Source: an uncultured Prevotellaceae bacterium (GTDB lineage: Bacteria > Bacteroidota > Bacteroidia > Bacteroidales > UBA932). Taken from it: 60,874 nt of DNA. A program made the translations under genes and the position numbers. The stretch covers positions 1 to 60,874 of the forward strand of contig OMVB01000063.1 in assembly GCA_900314395.1 (NCBI GenBank), in the 5' to 3' direction. The notes under the pieces were generated by a model that worked only from the letters and a program-made list of their open reading frames with translations, ran no database searches and was not told the DNA's origin. This document shows, piece by piece, positions 34,474 through 43,235 of this stretch (the stretch's first letter is position 1; the number at the start of each line of letters is the position of its first letter).

Positions 34474-35409
34474 CTACTTTTTGTTAAGGTATTCCAGACG
34501 CATTTTGGCGGACTGACGGTCAGTGTCCGATTCCGCGTACTTGGCCATCATCTCAAGATACTTCTTCTCCATCTTGGAATTCTTCGCATTCCTGTACATA
34601 AGAATACAGCTGCGGATAGCCGTCATATCGTCCTTCTTTAGCTTAAGAACCTTATTGTAATACTTTGAAGCATTCTTGTCATCCTTCTTGTACACGAAGT
34701 AATAAGACCCCATATTGTTAAGGAACATCGTGTTATCCGGATAATACTCCAGAACCCTCTGGCTAAGAGCGCGGAAGGCCTCGTAAGCCGCGGGAGTGGC
34801 ATAACGGAAGTAGGTGATGCAGTACTCCTGGATTGCTGCAAGGAAGAAATCCTCGTCTACCACGTACTCCGGATGAGTCCATGCGGGACGCACGGAAACA
34901 TGGTAATCCACCAGGGAACGGAGCTCGCTCACAGCCATCTCCGGCTTGTCTTTCTCGTAACCCGTAAGTGCAGAAATCTTGTAAAAACGGAGGTCTATCC
35001 TGTCCGGGTAAGAACGTATCATCTTGTCCGCAGCCTGCATGGCCTGGCCAAAGAGCTCATCGTCAAAAAAGAGCTCCTCATAATAATAGGAAACCTTTCC
35101 AAGACTGTCTGCAAGAGTCAGCACCGGGTCCTGGCCAAGAAACTTCTTCTGGTCCTTGATTACCACCTGAGTAGTCTGGGACTTTGCATAATAGTACAGG
35201 AATTTTCCAAGCAGGGCGTCGGCGTCGCCGGGATAATCCGCCAGCCACTTGTTAAGCAGCGTCTCTACACCCAGGCCTGCCGCTCCGTTCTTCTGGACCA
35301 GACGGTTGTATTTGTCCTGATAATTCTCCCTTGTCTCTGTCTGCGCAGCCGCGGGCAGCACGAAAGCGGCAAGCAAAAGGCCGCAAACTATTGATTTAAA
35401 GTTCTTCAT
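34474..35409 (-). CDS. Exported tetratricopeptide-like protein
   Basis: A 311-residue exported protein. The signal peptide is about 1-22 (ending AAAQ). The remainder is helical; TPR-like units are clearest near the C terminus (MFLNNMGSYYFVYKKDDKNA, about 230-249). There is no catalytic motif, so a scaffold role is likely. Its ATG overlaps the rsmF stop by four bases (ATGA). The ATG at 35409 puts the signal peptide at the N terminus. Confidence 0.75.
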   Translation of the reverse strand: MKNFKSIVCGLLLAAFVLPAAAQTETRENYQDKYNRLVQKNGAAGLGVETLLNKWLADYPGDADALLGKFLYYYAKSQTTQVVIKDQKKFLGQDPVLTLADSLGKVSYYYEELFFDDELFGQAMQAADKMIRSYPDRIDLRFYKISALTGYEKDKPEMAVSELRSLVDYHVSVRPAWTHPEYVVDEDFFLAAIQEYCITYFRYATPAAYEAFRALSQRVLEYYPDNTMFLNNMGSYYFVYKKDDKNASKYYNKVLKLKKDDMTAIRSCILMYRNAKNSKMEKKYLEMMAKYAESDTDRQSAKMRLEYLNKK

Positions 35410-36716
35410 AAGTCCATCCTGATTCTTCTTCCCTGCGGAAGAAGGTTGTTGCAACGGTTGCCAAGGTTCTTTACAAAACCCAGCGGCAAGCCGTCATAAG
35501 TTATAAGCAAATATCCCTTGGGAGCATCGGCAATGGTAAAACTTTCCCTGTGAAGGAAGGCCAGAGCCTTGTCCCTTGGGACATCATAACGTTCAAAAGC
35601 ATTTTGCGACAAACATCTTGCCAAAGCCAAATCTGCGTGCGGAATCAAGTCCTTTCCCTTGACCGTGCCGACGGCTATTCCGCTGCGCAGCGGACGCAGG
35701 CGCTCAAGCATGGCGGCATCGCCGGCAAGCGCCGCGGGCAGGGCGCAGAGCAGCTCACCCTTGCGAACAACGGTGAAATCCCCGTCCAGCCAGATGTTTT
35801 TCACCTCCGGCCTTAGGCCGGATTTTTTGATTTTCACTGTGTCCGATGCCGATGTTTTCCTGAGCGCGGCACAATACTGCCCCTCCCCTCTTACAAAACC
35901 GGGAACAAGTACGGATCCGAACTCAGTGCGCAGCACTCCCGGGAAACCGGCGGCTGGGCTAAGCACTTCAGCGCCGAGCTGTTCCGCTATCCAGCGCACG
36001 TTGTCATCGTTCTCGTAATGATTGAAGGTGCAGGTGGAATACACAAGGATTCCGCCCTCGCGGAGCGCCGGCCAGGAGTCGGACAGGATCCGCCTCTGAC
36101 GCGCCTGGCAGAGGGCCACATTGTCCTGCGACCACTGCCTCCGGGCCTCGGCGTCCTTGCGGAACATTCCTTCCCCGGAGCAAGGCACATCGGCCAGTAA
36201 AATATCAAAATATCCCTTCATGGGGCCGAAGGCCGCAGGGTCCGCCGATGTCACGGCAACCGGGGCTTCTCCCCACCGGGCTGTATTGTCACACAGGACC
36301 GTAGCCCGTGAGGCCGATATTTCATTGGATACCAGGAGGTAATCCCTTCCGCGAAGGGAAGAGAGAAGGTCCGTGGTCTTTCCGCCCGGGGCGGCGCAAA
36401 GGTCAAGCACCCTTAAAACCCCCTCCGGGGCCGCCAGGGACAGGATTTCCCGGAAGATATGCCCAACAAACATCGCAGAAGAATCCTGAACGTAATAGGC
36501 CCCCGCGTGCAACAGCGGGTCAAGGGTGAAGTTGGGACGCTCCGGCAAAAAGCGGGCATCCGCGTTCCACGGGACAGTTTCTCCGGAAGGAGCCTGGCAT
36601 TTGGCGGAGTTATAACGCACTGAAACCGCCGGGTCTTCCTCCAACGCAGCAAGCGCCCTGGAGGCGGCATCGGCACCCAGGGACTCCGTAAGAAGCTGTT
36701 TAAAAGCGTCCGTCAT
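35406..36716 (-). CDS. RsmF-like RNA m5C methyltransferase (NOL1/NOP2/Sun)
   Basis: A 436-residue cytosine-5 RNA methyltransferase. The SAM site is LDLCAAPGGKTTDLL, and two catalytic cysteines are in ADVPCSGEGMF (PC motif) and YSTCTFNHYEND (TC motif). The C-terminal third resembles the RsmF extension that binds 16S rRNA. It overlaps both neighbours by four bases. RsmF is favoured over RsmB because no NusB-like domain precedes the catalytic core. Confidence 0.9.
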   Translation of the reverse strand: MTDAFKQLLTESLGADAASRALAALEEDPAVSVRYNSAKCQAPSGETVPWNADARFLPERPNFTLDPLLHAGAYYVQDSSAMFVGHIFREILSLAAPEGVLRVLDLCAAPGGKTTDLLSSLRGRDYLLVSNEISASRATVLCDNTARWGEAPVAVTSADPAAFGPMKGYFDILLADVPCSGEGMFRKDAEARRQWSQDNVALCQARQRRILSDSWPALREGGILVYSTCTFNHYENDDNVRWIAEQLGAEVLSPAAGFPGVLRTEFGSVLVPGFVRGEGQYCAALRKTSASDTVKIKKSGLRPEVKNIWLDGDFTVVRKGELLCALPAALAGDAAMLERLRPLRSGIAVGTVKGKDLIPHADLALARCLSQNAFERYDVPRDKALAFLHRESFTIADAPKGYLLITYDGLPLGFVKNLGNRCNNLLPQGRRIRMDL

Positions 36717-37117
36717 TTGGACATTTCCACAAGAGAATCGACTGCCTTGTCAAGGGCTTCCTTAATCTTGTTGCCGATGAGCATCTTCATCATGAAGTTA
36801 AGGTCTGCGTCAATCTTGATATGGAAGTCAGTTTTGCCGGATTCTCCGTCAACGGCATCGAAGCCGATATTGGCCGTAAAGGCGAAGGGGGCACCGTCAT
36901 CGGCCAGTGAAATAAGTGAATACGGACGGCGTTCGGTGATTTTTACGCCCACCGGGAAACCCTGTACGGTTGAATGGATGCTGTCGTAGTCTGCGGTGAC
37001 GCCTTCTTTCTTGTCTTCCGGAAGGAAGTTTACGAAGTTGCGCATATCCACAAAGGCCATGTAAAGCTCATAAGGGGCCCTTGAAACTATTCCGTGTTTA
37101 CTTTCAAATTCTGCCAT
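36713..37117 (-). CDS. SRPBCC-fold protein
   Basis: A 134-residue protein of the START/polyketide-cyclase-like fold. It begins FESKHGIVSRAPYELYMAFVDMRNF, with the usual strand, helix pair, then strands, and ends in a long amphipathic helix (KIKEALDKAVDSLVEMSK). Such folds bind hydrophobic ligands. Ligand and function are unknown. It leads the operon with rsmF and the TPR-like gene and has a minus-strand -7 box upstream. Confidence 0.72.
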   Translation of the reverse strand: MAEFESKHGIVSRAPYELYMAFVDMRNFVNFLPEDKKEGVTADYDSIHSTVQGFPVGVKITERRPYSLISLADDGAPFAFTANIGFDAVDGESGKTDFHIKIDADLNFMMKMLIGNKIKEALDKAVDSLVEMSK

Positions 37118-37134
37118 AATCCCGAAAAAAGATA

Positions 37135-37142
37135 TATATTTG
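37135..37142 (+). promoter_or_regulatory. Promoter -7 box of the NUDIX-queA operon
   Basis: TATATTTG, 28 bases before the NUDIX ATG at 37171. No good -33 box was seen. Confidence 0.55.
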
Positions 37143-37148
37143 CACTTA

Positions 37149-37156
37149 CAAATGTA
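37149..37156 (-). promoter_or_regulatory. Promoter -7 box of the SRPBCC-rsmF operon
   Basis: TACATTTG on the minus strand, 31 bases before the ATG at 37117. It is back to back with the NUDIX promoter in a 53-base divergent gap. Confidence 0.5.
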
Positions 37157-37170
37157 CGAAAATAGCGTCG

Positions 37171-37785
37171 ATGCACAAAATATATTTTGAAAAGAGGTGT
37201 ATTGTCATATGCCGTAAGAACGAAGCCTTGCTGTCGGATCCCAACTCAGTAGAGTTCCACATGGGGGAAAAGATTGACATACACGCACTTGTAGGCATGT
37301 TCGAGGCCTCCGCCACCCTAGCCCGCATCTATATCCCGACCGACGGCCGCCAGGAAGAGGAAATCTACCGCAGGCTCTGCGCAGAGTTCCGTGAGGTCAA
37401 CGCCGCCGGCGGACTGGTGTCCAACAGGCGCGGGGACTTCCTGCTTATCCGCAGGGACGGCCTCTGGGACCTTCCAAAGGGCCATCAGGAGCCGGGAGAA
37501 GACATCCGCACTACGGCGCTCAGGGAGGTTCAGGAAGAAACCGGAGTGGACAACCTGTCCCTCCGCAAGCTCATCTGCATCACGGACCACTGTTATTTCC
37601 GCAACAATGTCTGGCACCTTAAGCACACCTGGTGGTATGACATGCTTTACAATGACCCAGTAGACCTTGTTCCCCAGAAAGAAGAGGATATCACCAAGGC
37701 CGCATGGGTAGCCAAATCCAGCCTTCCGCCCTTCCTGAAGAACACTTATCCCTCTATAATAGAAGTATTCCGCAGCCTTAACTGA
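37171..37785 (+). CDS. NUDIX hydrolase
   Basis: A 204-residue protein with an N-terminal extension (about 1-70) and a NUDIX domain. The NUDIX box reads GHQEPGEDIRTTALREVQEE followed by TGV, matching GX5EX7REUXEEXGU, so the magnesium site is intact. Substrate (nucleoside diphosphate derivative) is not identifiable. It precedes queA by 32 bases; the link to queuosine is by position only. Confidence 0.88.
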   Translation: MHKIYFEKRCIVICRKNEALLSDPNSVEFHMGEKIDIHALVGMFEASATLARIYIPTDGRQEEEIYRRLCAEFREVNAAGGLVSNRRGDFLLIRRDGLWDLPKGHQEPGEDIRTTALREVQEETGVDNLSLRKLICITDHCYFRNNVWHLKHTWWYDMLYNDPVDLVPQKEEDITKAAWVAKSSLPPFLKNTYPSIIEVFRSLN

Positions 37786-37817
37786 AACAAACACGGATTT
37801 TTATCGTATAATATAGT

Positions 37818-38867
37818 ATGAAACTATCTCAATTCAACTTCAATCTCCCGGCAGAAAGGATTGCCTCCGAGCCTACAAGATGGCGCGACGAATGCCGCCT
37901 TATGGTACTTCATAAGGACACAGGAGAAATAGAGCATAAAATTTTCAAGAACATCATAGACTACTTCGGAAAGGGAGACACCTTCGTTCTCAACGACACC
38001 AAAGTATTCCCCGCACGCCTTTATGGCAAGAAGGAAAAAACCGGAGCCGACATTGAGGTCTTCCTGCTCCGCGAGCTCGCCCGCGAGCAGAGGCTGTGGG
38101 ATGTTATCGTAGACCCCGCCCGCAAGATCCGTATCGGCAACAAGCTTTACTTCGGAGAGGACGAGAGCCTTGTAGCGGAGGTTATCGACAACACCACCTC
38201 CCGCGGCCGCACCCTCAGGTTCCTGTTCGACGGCCCGTACGAGGAGTTCAAAGAGACACTCTACAGCCTTGGAGAAACCCCTATCCTGAGGTTTGTCAAA
38301 GAGAAGCCCACCCCGGAGGACAAAGAGAACTTCCAGACTATCTTTGCAAAGCATGAGGGCGCCGTATCCGCCCCCGCAGCCGGTCTTCACTTCAGCCGCG
38401 AGCTCTTTAACCGCATGATTCTCAAGGACATAAACAAAACCTTCATTACCATGCACATGGGACTCGGACACTTCCGCAAGGTAGATGTAGAGGACCTCTC
38501 CAAGCACAAGATGGACTCCGAGCGCCTGATTATCTCCCAGGAGACCGCAGACCTTATCAACAAGACCAAGGCCGACGGTCACAAGGTACTTGCCGTTGGC
38601 GCAACCGTCATCCGCGGTCTCGAGACTTATGTTACCACCAACGACGAGGTCAAGGCTTACGACGGCTGGACGAACAAGTTCATCTTCCCGCCCTACCGTT
38701 TCAGCATCCCCACAGCCATCGTTTCCAACTTCCATCTGCCCTGCTCCACCATGCTTATGTCGGTAGCAGCCTTCGGCGGATATGAGAAGGTTATGAAGGC
38801 TTACGAGGAGGCCCTTAAAGAGGAGTATCGTTTTGGTCCCTACGGCGATGCGATGCTGATTATTTAG
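37818..38867 (+). CDS. queA: S-adenosylmethionine:tRNA ribosyltransferase-isomerase
   Basis: A 349-residue enzyme that transfers the ribosyl group of SAM to preQ1-tRNA, giving epoxyqueuosine. The QueA pattern is clear throughout: [15 protein letters not shown] at the start, [20 protein letters not shown], and the late [11 protein letters not shown]. Length is normal. It follows the NUDIX gene and is followed by a good terminator. Its partner queF is at 19243. Confidence 0.96.
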   Translation: MKLSQFNFNLPAERIASEPTRWRDECRLMVLHKDTGEIEHKIFKNIIDYFGKGDTFVLNDTKVFPARLYGKKEKTGADIEVFLLRELAREQRLWDVIVDPARKIRIGNKLYFGEDESLVAEVIDNTTSRGRTLRFLFDGPYEEFKETLYSLGETPILRFVKEKPTPEDKENFQTIFAKHEGAVSAPAAGLHFSRELFNRMILKDINKTFITMHMGLGHFRKVDVEDLSKHKMDSERLIISQETADLINKTKADGHKVLAVGATVIRGLETYVTTNDEVKAYDGWTNKFIFPPYRFSIPTAIVSNFHLPCSTMLMSVAAFGGYEKVMKAYEEALKEEYRFGPYGDAMLII

Positions 38868-38918
38868 TGGCCTGTTTGCACGAATAATAAGATTTGTAAA
38901 AATTTTATAAAGATTTGT

Positions 38919-38950
38919 AAAAAAGTGGTTCAACTCGAGCCACTTTTTCT
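38919..38950 (+). terminator. Rho-independent terminator of queA
   Basis: AAAAAGTGG (from 38920) pairs with CCACTTTTT (38940-38948) around an 11-base loop, followed by further T-rich sequence. It lies about 50 bases after the queA stop. Confidence 0.75.
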
Positions 38951-39002
38951 TTTTCATATTCTTTTCTTCCCTACCTTAGTTTCGTTTGTACATAAAAAGC
39001 CC

Positions 39003-39067
39003 AATCTGCAAGTCTGTTTAAAGACCAAATAATATTGGTCCATGGCCTTTAAACAGACTTACAGATT
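39003..39067 (+). repeat. Palindromic element C (GGTCCAT-loop family)
   Basis: Arms 39003-39023 and 39047-39067 pair over 21 bases with one mismatch, plus two further CC/GG pairs inside. The central 17 bases (39027-39043) are AAATAATATTGGTCCAT. The outer right arm is partly repeated: CTTACAGATTT recurs 18 bases later (near 39076). Element D carries the identical 17-base loop. Confidence 0.85.
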
Positions 39068-39127
39068 TCAACAAACTTACAGATTTAAGAAGATGCAACG
39101 TGTTGAATGCAGAACAAATATCACTTA

Positions 39128-39195
39128 AGAACCAACGGTCCCCTAAAAAACCATGGACCAATATTATTTGGCTTTTGAGGGGAGCGATTGGTTCT
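39128..39195 (-). repeat. Palindromic element D (GGTCCAT-loop family)
   Basis: Arms 39128-39152 and 39170-39195 pair imperfectly, with AGAACCAA/TTGGTTCT at the ends, a TCCCCT/AGGGGA block in the middle and CC/GG at the loop. The 17-base loop (39153-39169), read on the minus strand, is AAATAATATTGGTCCAT, identical to element C. The arms share nothing with C beyond the loop-proximal bases. Confidence 0.82.
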
Positions 39196-39286
39196 GATAA
39201 AACGGAATGCTATGGTTTTGAAAAACAGGATGCAGAAAAAAGATAAGAAATCGATAAATGAATGATAGACAGTTAAACGAAAGAAT

Positions 39287-40456
39287 ATGAAAGATAAGAT
39301 TTTTTATGGCGATGCCGAGACTGTCGCGTGCTGTCAGATGAACAGAGTATTCGGATACAATCCCAGACTTGGAAACAAGCTGATCGAAGCAGCCGGAGGA
39401 GTTGAAGAAATATTCAAAATGGGACGGCAGAAACTGAGCCAGATTCTCGGAAGCCAGCCGCCTGCAGGACTGGACGCCGCAGGGCTGGAACAATCGGCAA
39501 AAGAACTGGAAAACCTTGCAACGCAAGGCTCATACTTTTTAGGCATCACCGCCAACGCCTACCCCGCCCTGCTAAAAGAATGCGAAGACCCCCCGATCGG
39601 CCTCTACATCAGAAGCGACTCCCCGCCGGAAGACATCTTCCGCGAACGCCCGTACATAGGCGTAGTAGGAACAAGGGACATCAGCCACTACGGAATAGAC
39701 TGGTGCCGCAAGATAACGGCGGCACTCTGCACATCGCAGCAGATGCCGTCGATAGTAAGCGGCCTGGCCCTGGGCACCGATATCATCGCGCACAGGACCG
39801 CCCTGGACAGCGGCTGCCCTACCATCGCCGTAATGGCAACCGGAGTGGATATGGTCTACCCCAAAATGCATGTATTTGACGCCGACCGCATTGCCGCCAC
39901 GCCGGGAAGCGCGCTCGTAAGCGATTATCCTCCAGGCACTTCCCCCATAGCCGGTAACTTTATCAGACGCAACCGGATAATCGCGGGCTTGAGCAGCGCC
40001 ACCATTCTGGTAGAATCCCGCGTCAAGGGCGGCGGAATGAGTACAGCCTACATGGCTTGTTCCTATAACAGGGACGTTTTCGCCCTGCCGGGCAAGGCCG
40101 ACGACATCCGTTCCGGCGGCTGCAACAAACTGATTGCAGAACACAAGGCAGAGCTTATACTCACCCCGGAGGACCTGCTTGGAAAACTTGGCCTGTGCAC
40201 CAGGCGCGGGCACAAAGGCCTGCGGGACATGCCCCTGAAACTGCCCGAAGGCCTGTATCCGCCGGAAGAAAAAGAAGCACTTGAAGCCCTGCTCAGGATA
40301 ATCCGCCACAGCCGCGGCGTATCAAAGATGGAACTCTGTAAAAAAACCGGAATGGAGGTTCCCCAAATATCAGGATTGCTGTCCATCCTGGAGTCCGAAG
40401 GCCTTATTTTCACAGATCTGCTTGGCAACTGCTCCGCAAGGAATAATTTTCAGTAA
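39287..40456 (+). CDS. dprA: DNA-processing protein DprA
   Basis: A 389-residue protein that loads RecA onto incoming single-stranded DNA. An N-terminal helical region (about 1-75) precedes the Rossmann-like core with YIGVVGTRDISHYG, SGLALGTDIIAHRTAL, FIRRNRIIAGLSSATILVE and FALPGKADD, all DprA landmarks. A C-terminal winged helix (about 325-389) is present. It is followed by tatD after 20 bases. Confidence 0.94.
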   Translation: MKDKIFYGDAETVACCQMNRVFGYNPRLGNKLIEAAGGVEEIFKMGRQKLSQILGSQPPAGLDAAGLEQSAKELENLATQGSYFLGITANAYPALLKECEDPPIGLYIRSDSPPEDIFRERPYIGVVGTRDISHYGIDWCRKITAALCTSQQMPSIVSGLALGTDIIAHRTALDSGCPTIAVMATGVDMVYPKMHVFDADRIAATPGSALVSDYPPGTSPIAGNFIRRNRIIAGLSSATILVESRVKGGGMSTAYMACSYNRDVFALPGKADDIRSGGCNKLIAEHKAELILTPEDLLGKLGLCTRRGHKGLRDMPLKLPEGLYPPEEKEALEALLRIIRHSRGVSKMELCKKTGMEVPQISGLLSILESEGLIFTDLLGNCSARNNFQ

Positions 40457-40463
40457 TTATTGC

Positions 40464-40471
40464 TATCTTTG
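40464..40471 (+). promoter_or_regulatory. Promoter -7 box directly before tatD
   Basis: TATCTTTG ends five bases before the tatD ATG at 40477, so an mRNA made from it would be leaderless or nearly so. It may be secondary to read-through from dprA. Confidence 0.4.
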
Positions 40472-40476
40472 CAGAG

Positions 40477-41259
40477 ATGTCCTTAAGATTCACAGATACC
40501 CACGCCCATCTGAGCGATGAAGCTTTTACTGCCGATGCCCCGGCGGCGATAGCCCGCGCCGCGGCCGCCGGTGTAGACAGAATCATCCACCCGGACGTAG
40601 ACAGCCGTGAAAGAGAAGCCGCCCTGGCCCTGTGCAGGCAGTACCCGGGAGTGCTGTTCCACATGATCGGCCTGTATCCGGGGTCAGTGGACAAAGACTG
40701 GGAAAAGGAAGTGGCCCAGGCAGAGGCTGCAATAGGTCCGCAGACGGTGGCGCTGGGGGAAATCGGCCTGGATTATCACTGGTCAGTGGAGTTCAAGGAA
40801 GAACAGAAAACGGCCTTCCGCTGCCAGCTGGAGCTTGCCGCACGCATCGGACTTCCGGTAAATATCCACCTCAGGGACGCCACAGAAGACTTTTTCAAGA
40901 TAATGGAAGATTGCCGCCACCTTGGACTCAGGGGCAACATACACGCCTTCAGCGGCAGCTATGAAACCTTCGTCCGCCTGCAGAAGTACGGGGACTGGAA
41001 AGTAGGCATCGGCGGAGTCCTCACATACAAAAACTCAAAACTGGCCGCCACGGTTAAGGACATTCCGCTTGGGAGCATCCTGCTGGAGACAGACTCTCCA
41101 TACCTGCCCCCGGTGCCGCACCGCGGGGAAAGGAACGAGCCCTGCTACATCCCCATTATCGCCGCCAGAATAGCAGAAATTAAAGGAATTGACATAGAAG
41201 AGGTTGCGGAAGTAACCACGGCCTCAGCTACAGAATTATTCTCACTGGACAAACTATGA
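40477..41259 (+). CDS. TatD-family metal-dependent hydrolase
   Basis: A 260-residue TIM-barrel hydrolase. The metal-binding HxH is at H9 and H11 (DTHAHL), followed by GEIGLDYHW, NIHLRDA, HAFSGSYE and LETDSPYL, which complete the metal site. TatD relatives are DNases acting in repair and quality control. Its end overlaps the asparaginase start by four bases (ATGA). Confidence 0.93.
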   Translation: MSLRFTDTHAHLSDEAFTADAPAAIARAAAAGVDRIIHPDVDSREREAALALCRQYPGVLFHMIGLYPGSVDKDWEKEVAQAEAAIGPQTVALGEIGLDYHWSVEFKEEQKTAFRCQLELAARIGLPVNIHLRDATEDFFKIMEDCRHLGLRGNIHAFSGSYETFVRLQKYGDWKVGIGGVLTYKNSKLAATVKDIPLGSILLETDSPYLPPVPHRGERNEPCYIPIIAARIAEIKGIDIEEVAEVTTASATELFSLDKL

Positions 41260-42302
41260 CCGGAAACAAAAAAGCCGCGCTGCTCCTGATTTACACAGGA
41301 GGAACCATCGGCATGAAGAAAGACATTGGAGAAGGGACGCTGAAGCCCTTTGATTTCAGCCAGATCGCGGAGCAAGTGCCGGAGATACGGCAATTCTCCG
41401 TCGATATCAAAACCCACACCTTCGACCCGCTGATAGACTCGTCGGACGTTGAACCATCGATGTGGCAGAAAATCGCCACCCTTATCAGGGACAGCTATGA
41501 CCTTTACGACGGCTTCATCGTGCTTCACGGCACGGACACTATGGCCTATTCGGCATCAGCCCTGAGCTTCATGCTCGGCAACCTGGGAAAACCGGTCATC
41601 TTTACCGGAAGCCAGCTTCCGGTGGGTGTTCCCCGGACCGACGGCAAAGAGAACCTGATATCGGCCGTTGAGATTGCATCGGCCAAAGACAGTGCCGGAA
41701 GGCCGATGGTGCCGGAAGTCTGCGTTTACTTCAACTCCCAGCTGATGAGAGGAAACCGCAGCGTGAAAGTGAATTCAGAGGAGTTCAGCGCATTCCGCTC
41801 CCCCAACTATCCCCCGCTCGCGCAGGCCGGGATTACGATTAAATACAACAAAGAATATATAATGAAGGCTCCGGAAGCCGGAACGCCACTGCAGGTGGAT
41901 ACAGAGCTTGATACAAGGGTTTCAATCCTTAAGCTGCACCCCGGTATCACCCGGGAAGTGGTGCGCCACATCCTGTGCGGAAGGGAGTCCAGGGCCGTCA
42001 TCATCGAAACATACGGAGCAGGAAACGCCCCCACCAAAGAGTGGTTCACGGATATCGTCTCCGAGGCCGCAGGAATGGGCAAAATCCTGGTCAACGTAAC
42101 CCAGTGCCTGTCCGGCTCCGTAGACATGAGCATTTACGCCACCGGAAAGGCTTTGCAGAAGGCCGGAGTCATAAACGGCTACGATTCCACAACTGAAAGC
42201 TGTCTTGCAAAATTATTCCATCTTATGGGCAAGACTGCTGATAATGAAAAGGTTAAAGAGTTGATGGGAAAAAACCTTAAAGGAGAAATATCGATATTTT
42301 AG
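41256..42302 (+). CDS. ansA: Type I L-asparaginase
   Basis: A 348-residue cytoplasmic asparaginase that converts asparagine to aspartate and ammonia. The two active-site motifs are YTGGTIGM (13-20) and LHGTDTMAYSA (90-100), providing the threonine nucleophile and the Thr-Asp-Lys relay. There is no signal peptide, consistent with the low-affinity type I enzyme. It is translationally coupled to tatD. Confidence 0.94.
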   Translation: MTGNKKAALLLIYTGGTIGMKKDIGEGTLKPFDFSQIAEQVPEIRQFSVDIKTHTFDPLIDSSDVEPSMWQKIATLIRDSYDLYDGFIVLHGTDTMAYSASALSFMLGNLGKPVIFTGSQLPVGVPRTDGKENLISAVEIASAKDSAGRPMVPEVCVYFNSQLMRGNRSVKVNSEEFSAFRSPNYPPLAQAGITIKYNKEYIMKAPEAGTPLQVDTELDTRVSILKLHPGITREVVRHILCGRESRAVIIETYGAGNAPTKEWFTDIVSEAAGMGKILVNVTQCLSGSVDMSIYATGKALQKAGVINGYDSTTESCLAKLFHLMGKTADNEKVKELMGKNLKGEISIF

Positions 42303-42311
42303 CCTTGAGGC

Positions 42312-42342
42312 TTTGCGTTTTCGATTTTTTTCCCTAAATTGC
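42312..42342 (+). promoter_or_regulatory. Possible promoter of the exbB operon
   Basis: TTTG (42312-42315), 19-base spacer, TAAATTGC (42335-42342). The -7 box departs from consensus at its last two positions. About 83 bases of AT-rich leader precede the ATG at 42426. Confidence 0.35.
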
Positions 42343-42425
42343 ACCGAATTTTAACGTTGTAAGTTAAAACAGAAGATACTATTAACTTAATACAATTATT
42401 TATTTCAAAACAATCAAAAACAATT

Positions 42426-43223
42426 ATGAAAAAGTTTTTCATGTTTTTGGCAGTTGCAGGTCTTATGACCTTCACTGCAAACATTGCCTCTGCACAGGAT
42501 GAGCAGGAAGCTGCTGCAGCCGCTACTGAGGTTGTTGAGAACGCAGCACCTGCAAGCGGTGCAGATCTTCTCAAAGGTACTGGTGAGGACGTTCCTCTAC
42601 ATCAGGCAATCAAAACCAAATTCATCGAGGGTGGCGCAGGCTTCATGGCCCTTATCGTTATCTGCTTGATCCTTGGTCTTGCTCTTGCTATCGAGCGTAT
42701 CCTTTACCTCAACTTCGCAAAAACCAACGTTAAGAAGCTTCTCACCAAAGTAGAGGACGCTCTCAACAATGGCGGCATCGAGGCTGCAAAGGACGTTTGC
42801 CGTAACACCCGTGGTCCTGTAGCAAGTATCTTCTACCAGGGTCTCCTCCGTTACGATCAGGGTCTTGACACAGTAGAGAAATCAATCGTTTCCTACGGTT
42901 CAGTTCAGATGAGCCAGCTGGAGAACGGTCTCTCTTGGATCTCCCTCTTCATCGCAATCGCTCCTTCACTCGGATTCCTCGGAACAGTTATCGGTATGAT
43001 CCAGGCCTTCGACGCTATCCAGGCTGCAGGTGATATCTCCCCTAACGTTGTTGCAGGTGGTATGAAGGTTGCCCTTATCACAACCGTTGCAGGTTTGATC
43101 GTAGCTATGATTCTTCAGGTGTTCTACAACTACATCCTCGCTAAGATCGACTCTATCACCATCGACATGGAAGATGCTTCTATCTCCCTCGTTGATATCC
43201 TTACAAAGTACAACAAGAAGTAA
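42426..43223 (+). CDS. exbB: MotA/TolQ/ExbB proton channel protein
   Basis: A 265-residue inner-membrane protein of the ExbB/TolQ family, which uses the proton gradient to power outer-membrane work. A signal-like N terminus ending ASAQ and an Ala/Glu-rich stretch (24-45) precede a first helix (about 74-95); the TolQ core with two helices is at about 175-240 (IAPSLGFLGTVIGMI). Codon use differs from most neighbours, with many CGT, GCT and CTC codons, as expected of a highly expressed gene. It begins a four-gene operon. Confidence 0.92.
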   Translation: MKKFFMFLAVAGLMTFTANIASAQDEQEAAAAATEVVENAAPASGADLLKGTGEDVPLHQAIKTKFIEGGAGFMALIVICLILGLALAIERILYLNFAKTNVKKLLTKVEDALNNGGIEAAKDVCRNTRGPVASIFYQGLLRYDQGLDTVEKSIVSYGSVQMSQLENGLSWISLFIAIAPSLGFLGTVIGMIQAFDAIQAAGDISPNVVAGGMKVALITTVAGLIVAMILQVFYNYILAKIDSITIDMEDASISLVDILTKYNKK

Positions 43224-43235
43224 TTTGTCCTTACA

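Larger units (their letters stand above)
38868..39286. other. Intergenic region with a terminator and two palindromic elements
   Basis: This 419-base gap holds the queA terminator, element C and, 60 bases on, element D in the opposite orientation. Upstream of the terminator AAGATTTGTAAAAA occurs twice (from about 38889 and 38910). Between C and D is an AT-rich stretch without a convincing reading frame. I see no clear dprA promoter in 39196-39286. Confidence 0.7.

Noticed and set aside
39164-39526. 120-codon minus-strand frame across the start of dprA
   Set aside because: It overlaps element D and the DprA N terminus, with a Cys/Phe-rich unlikely composition.
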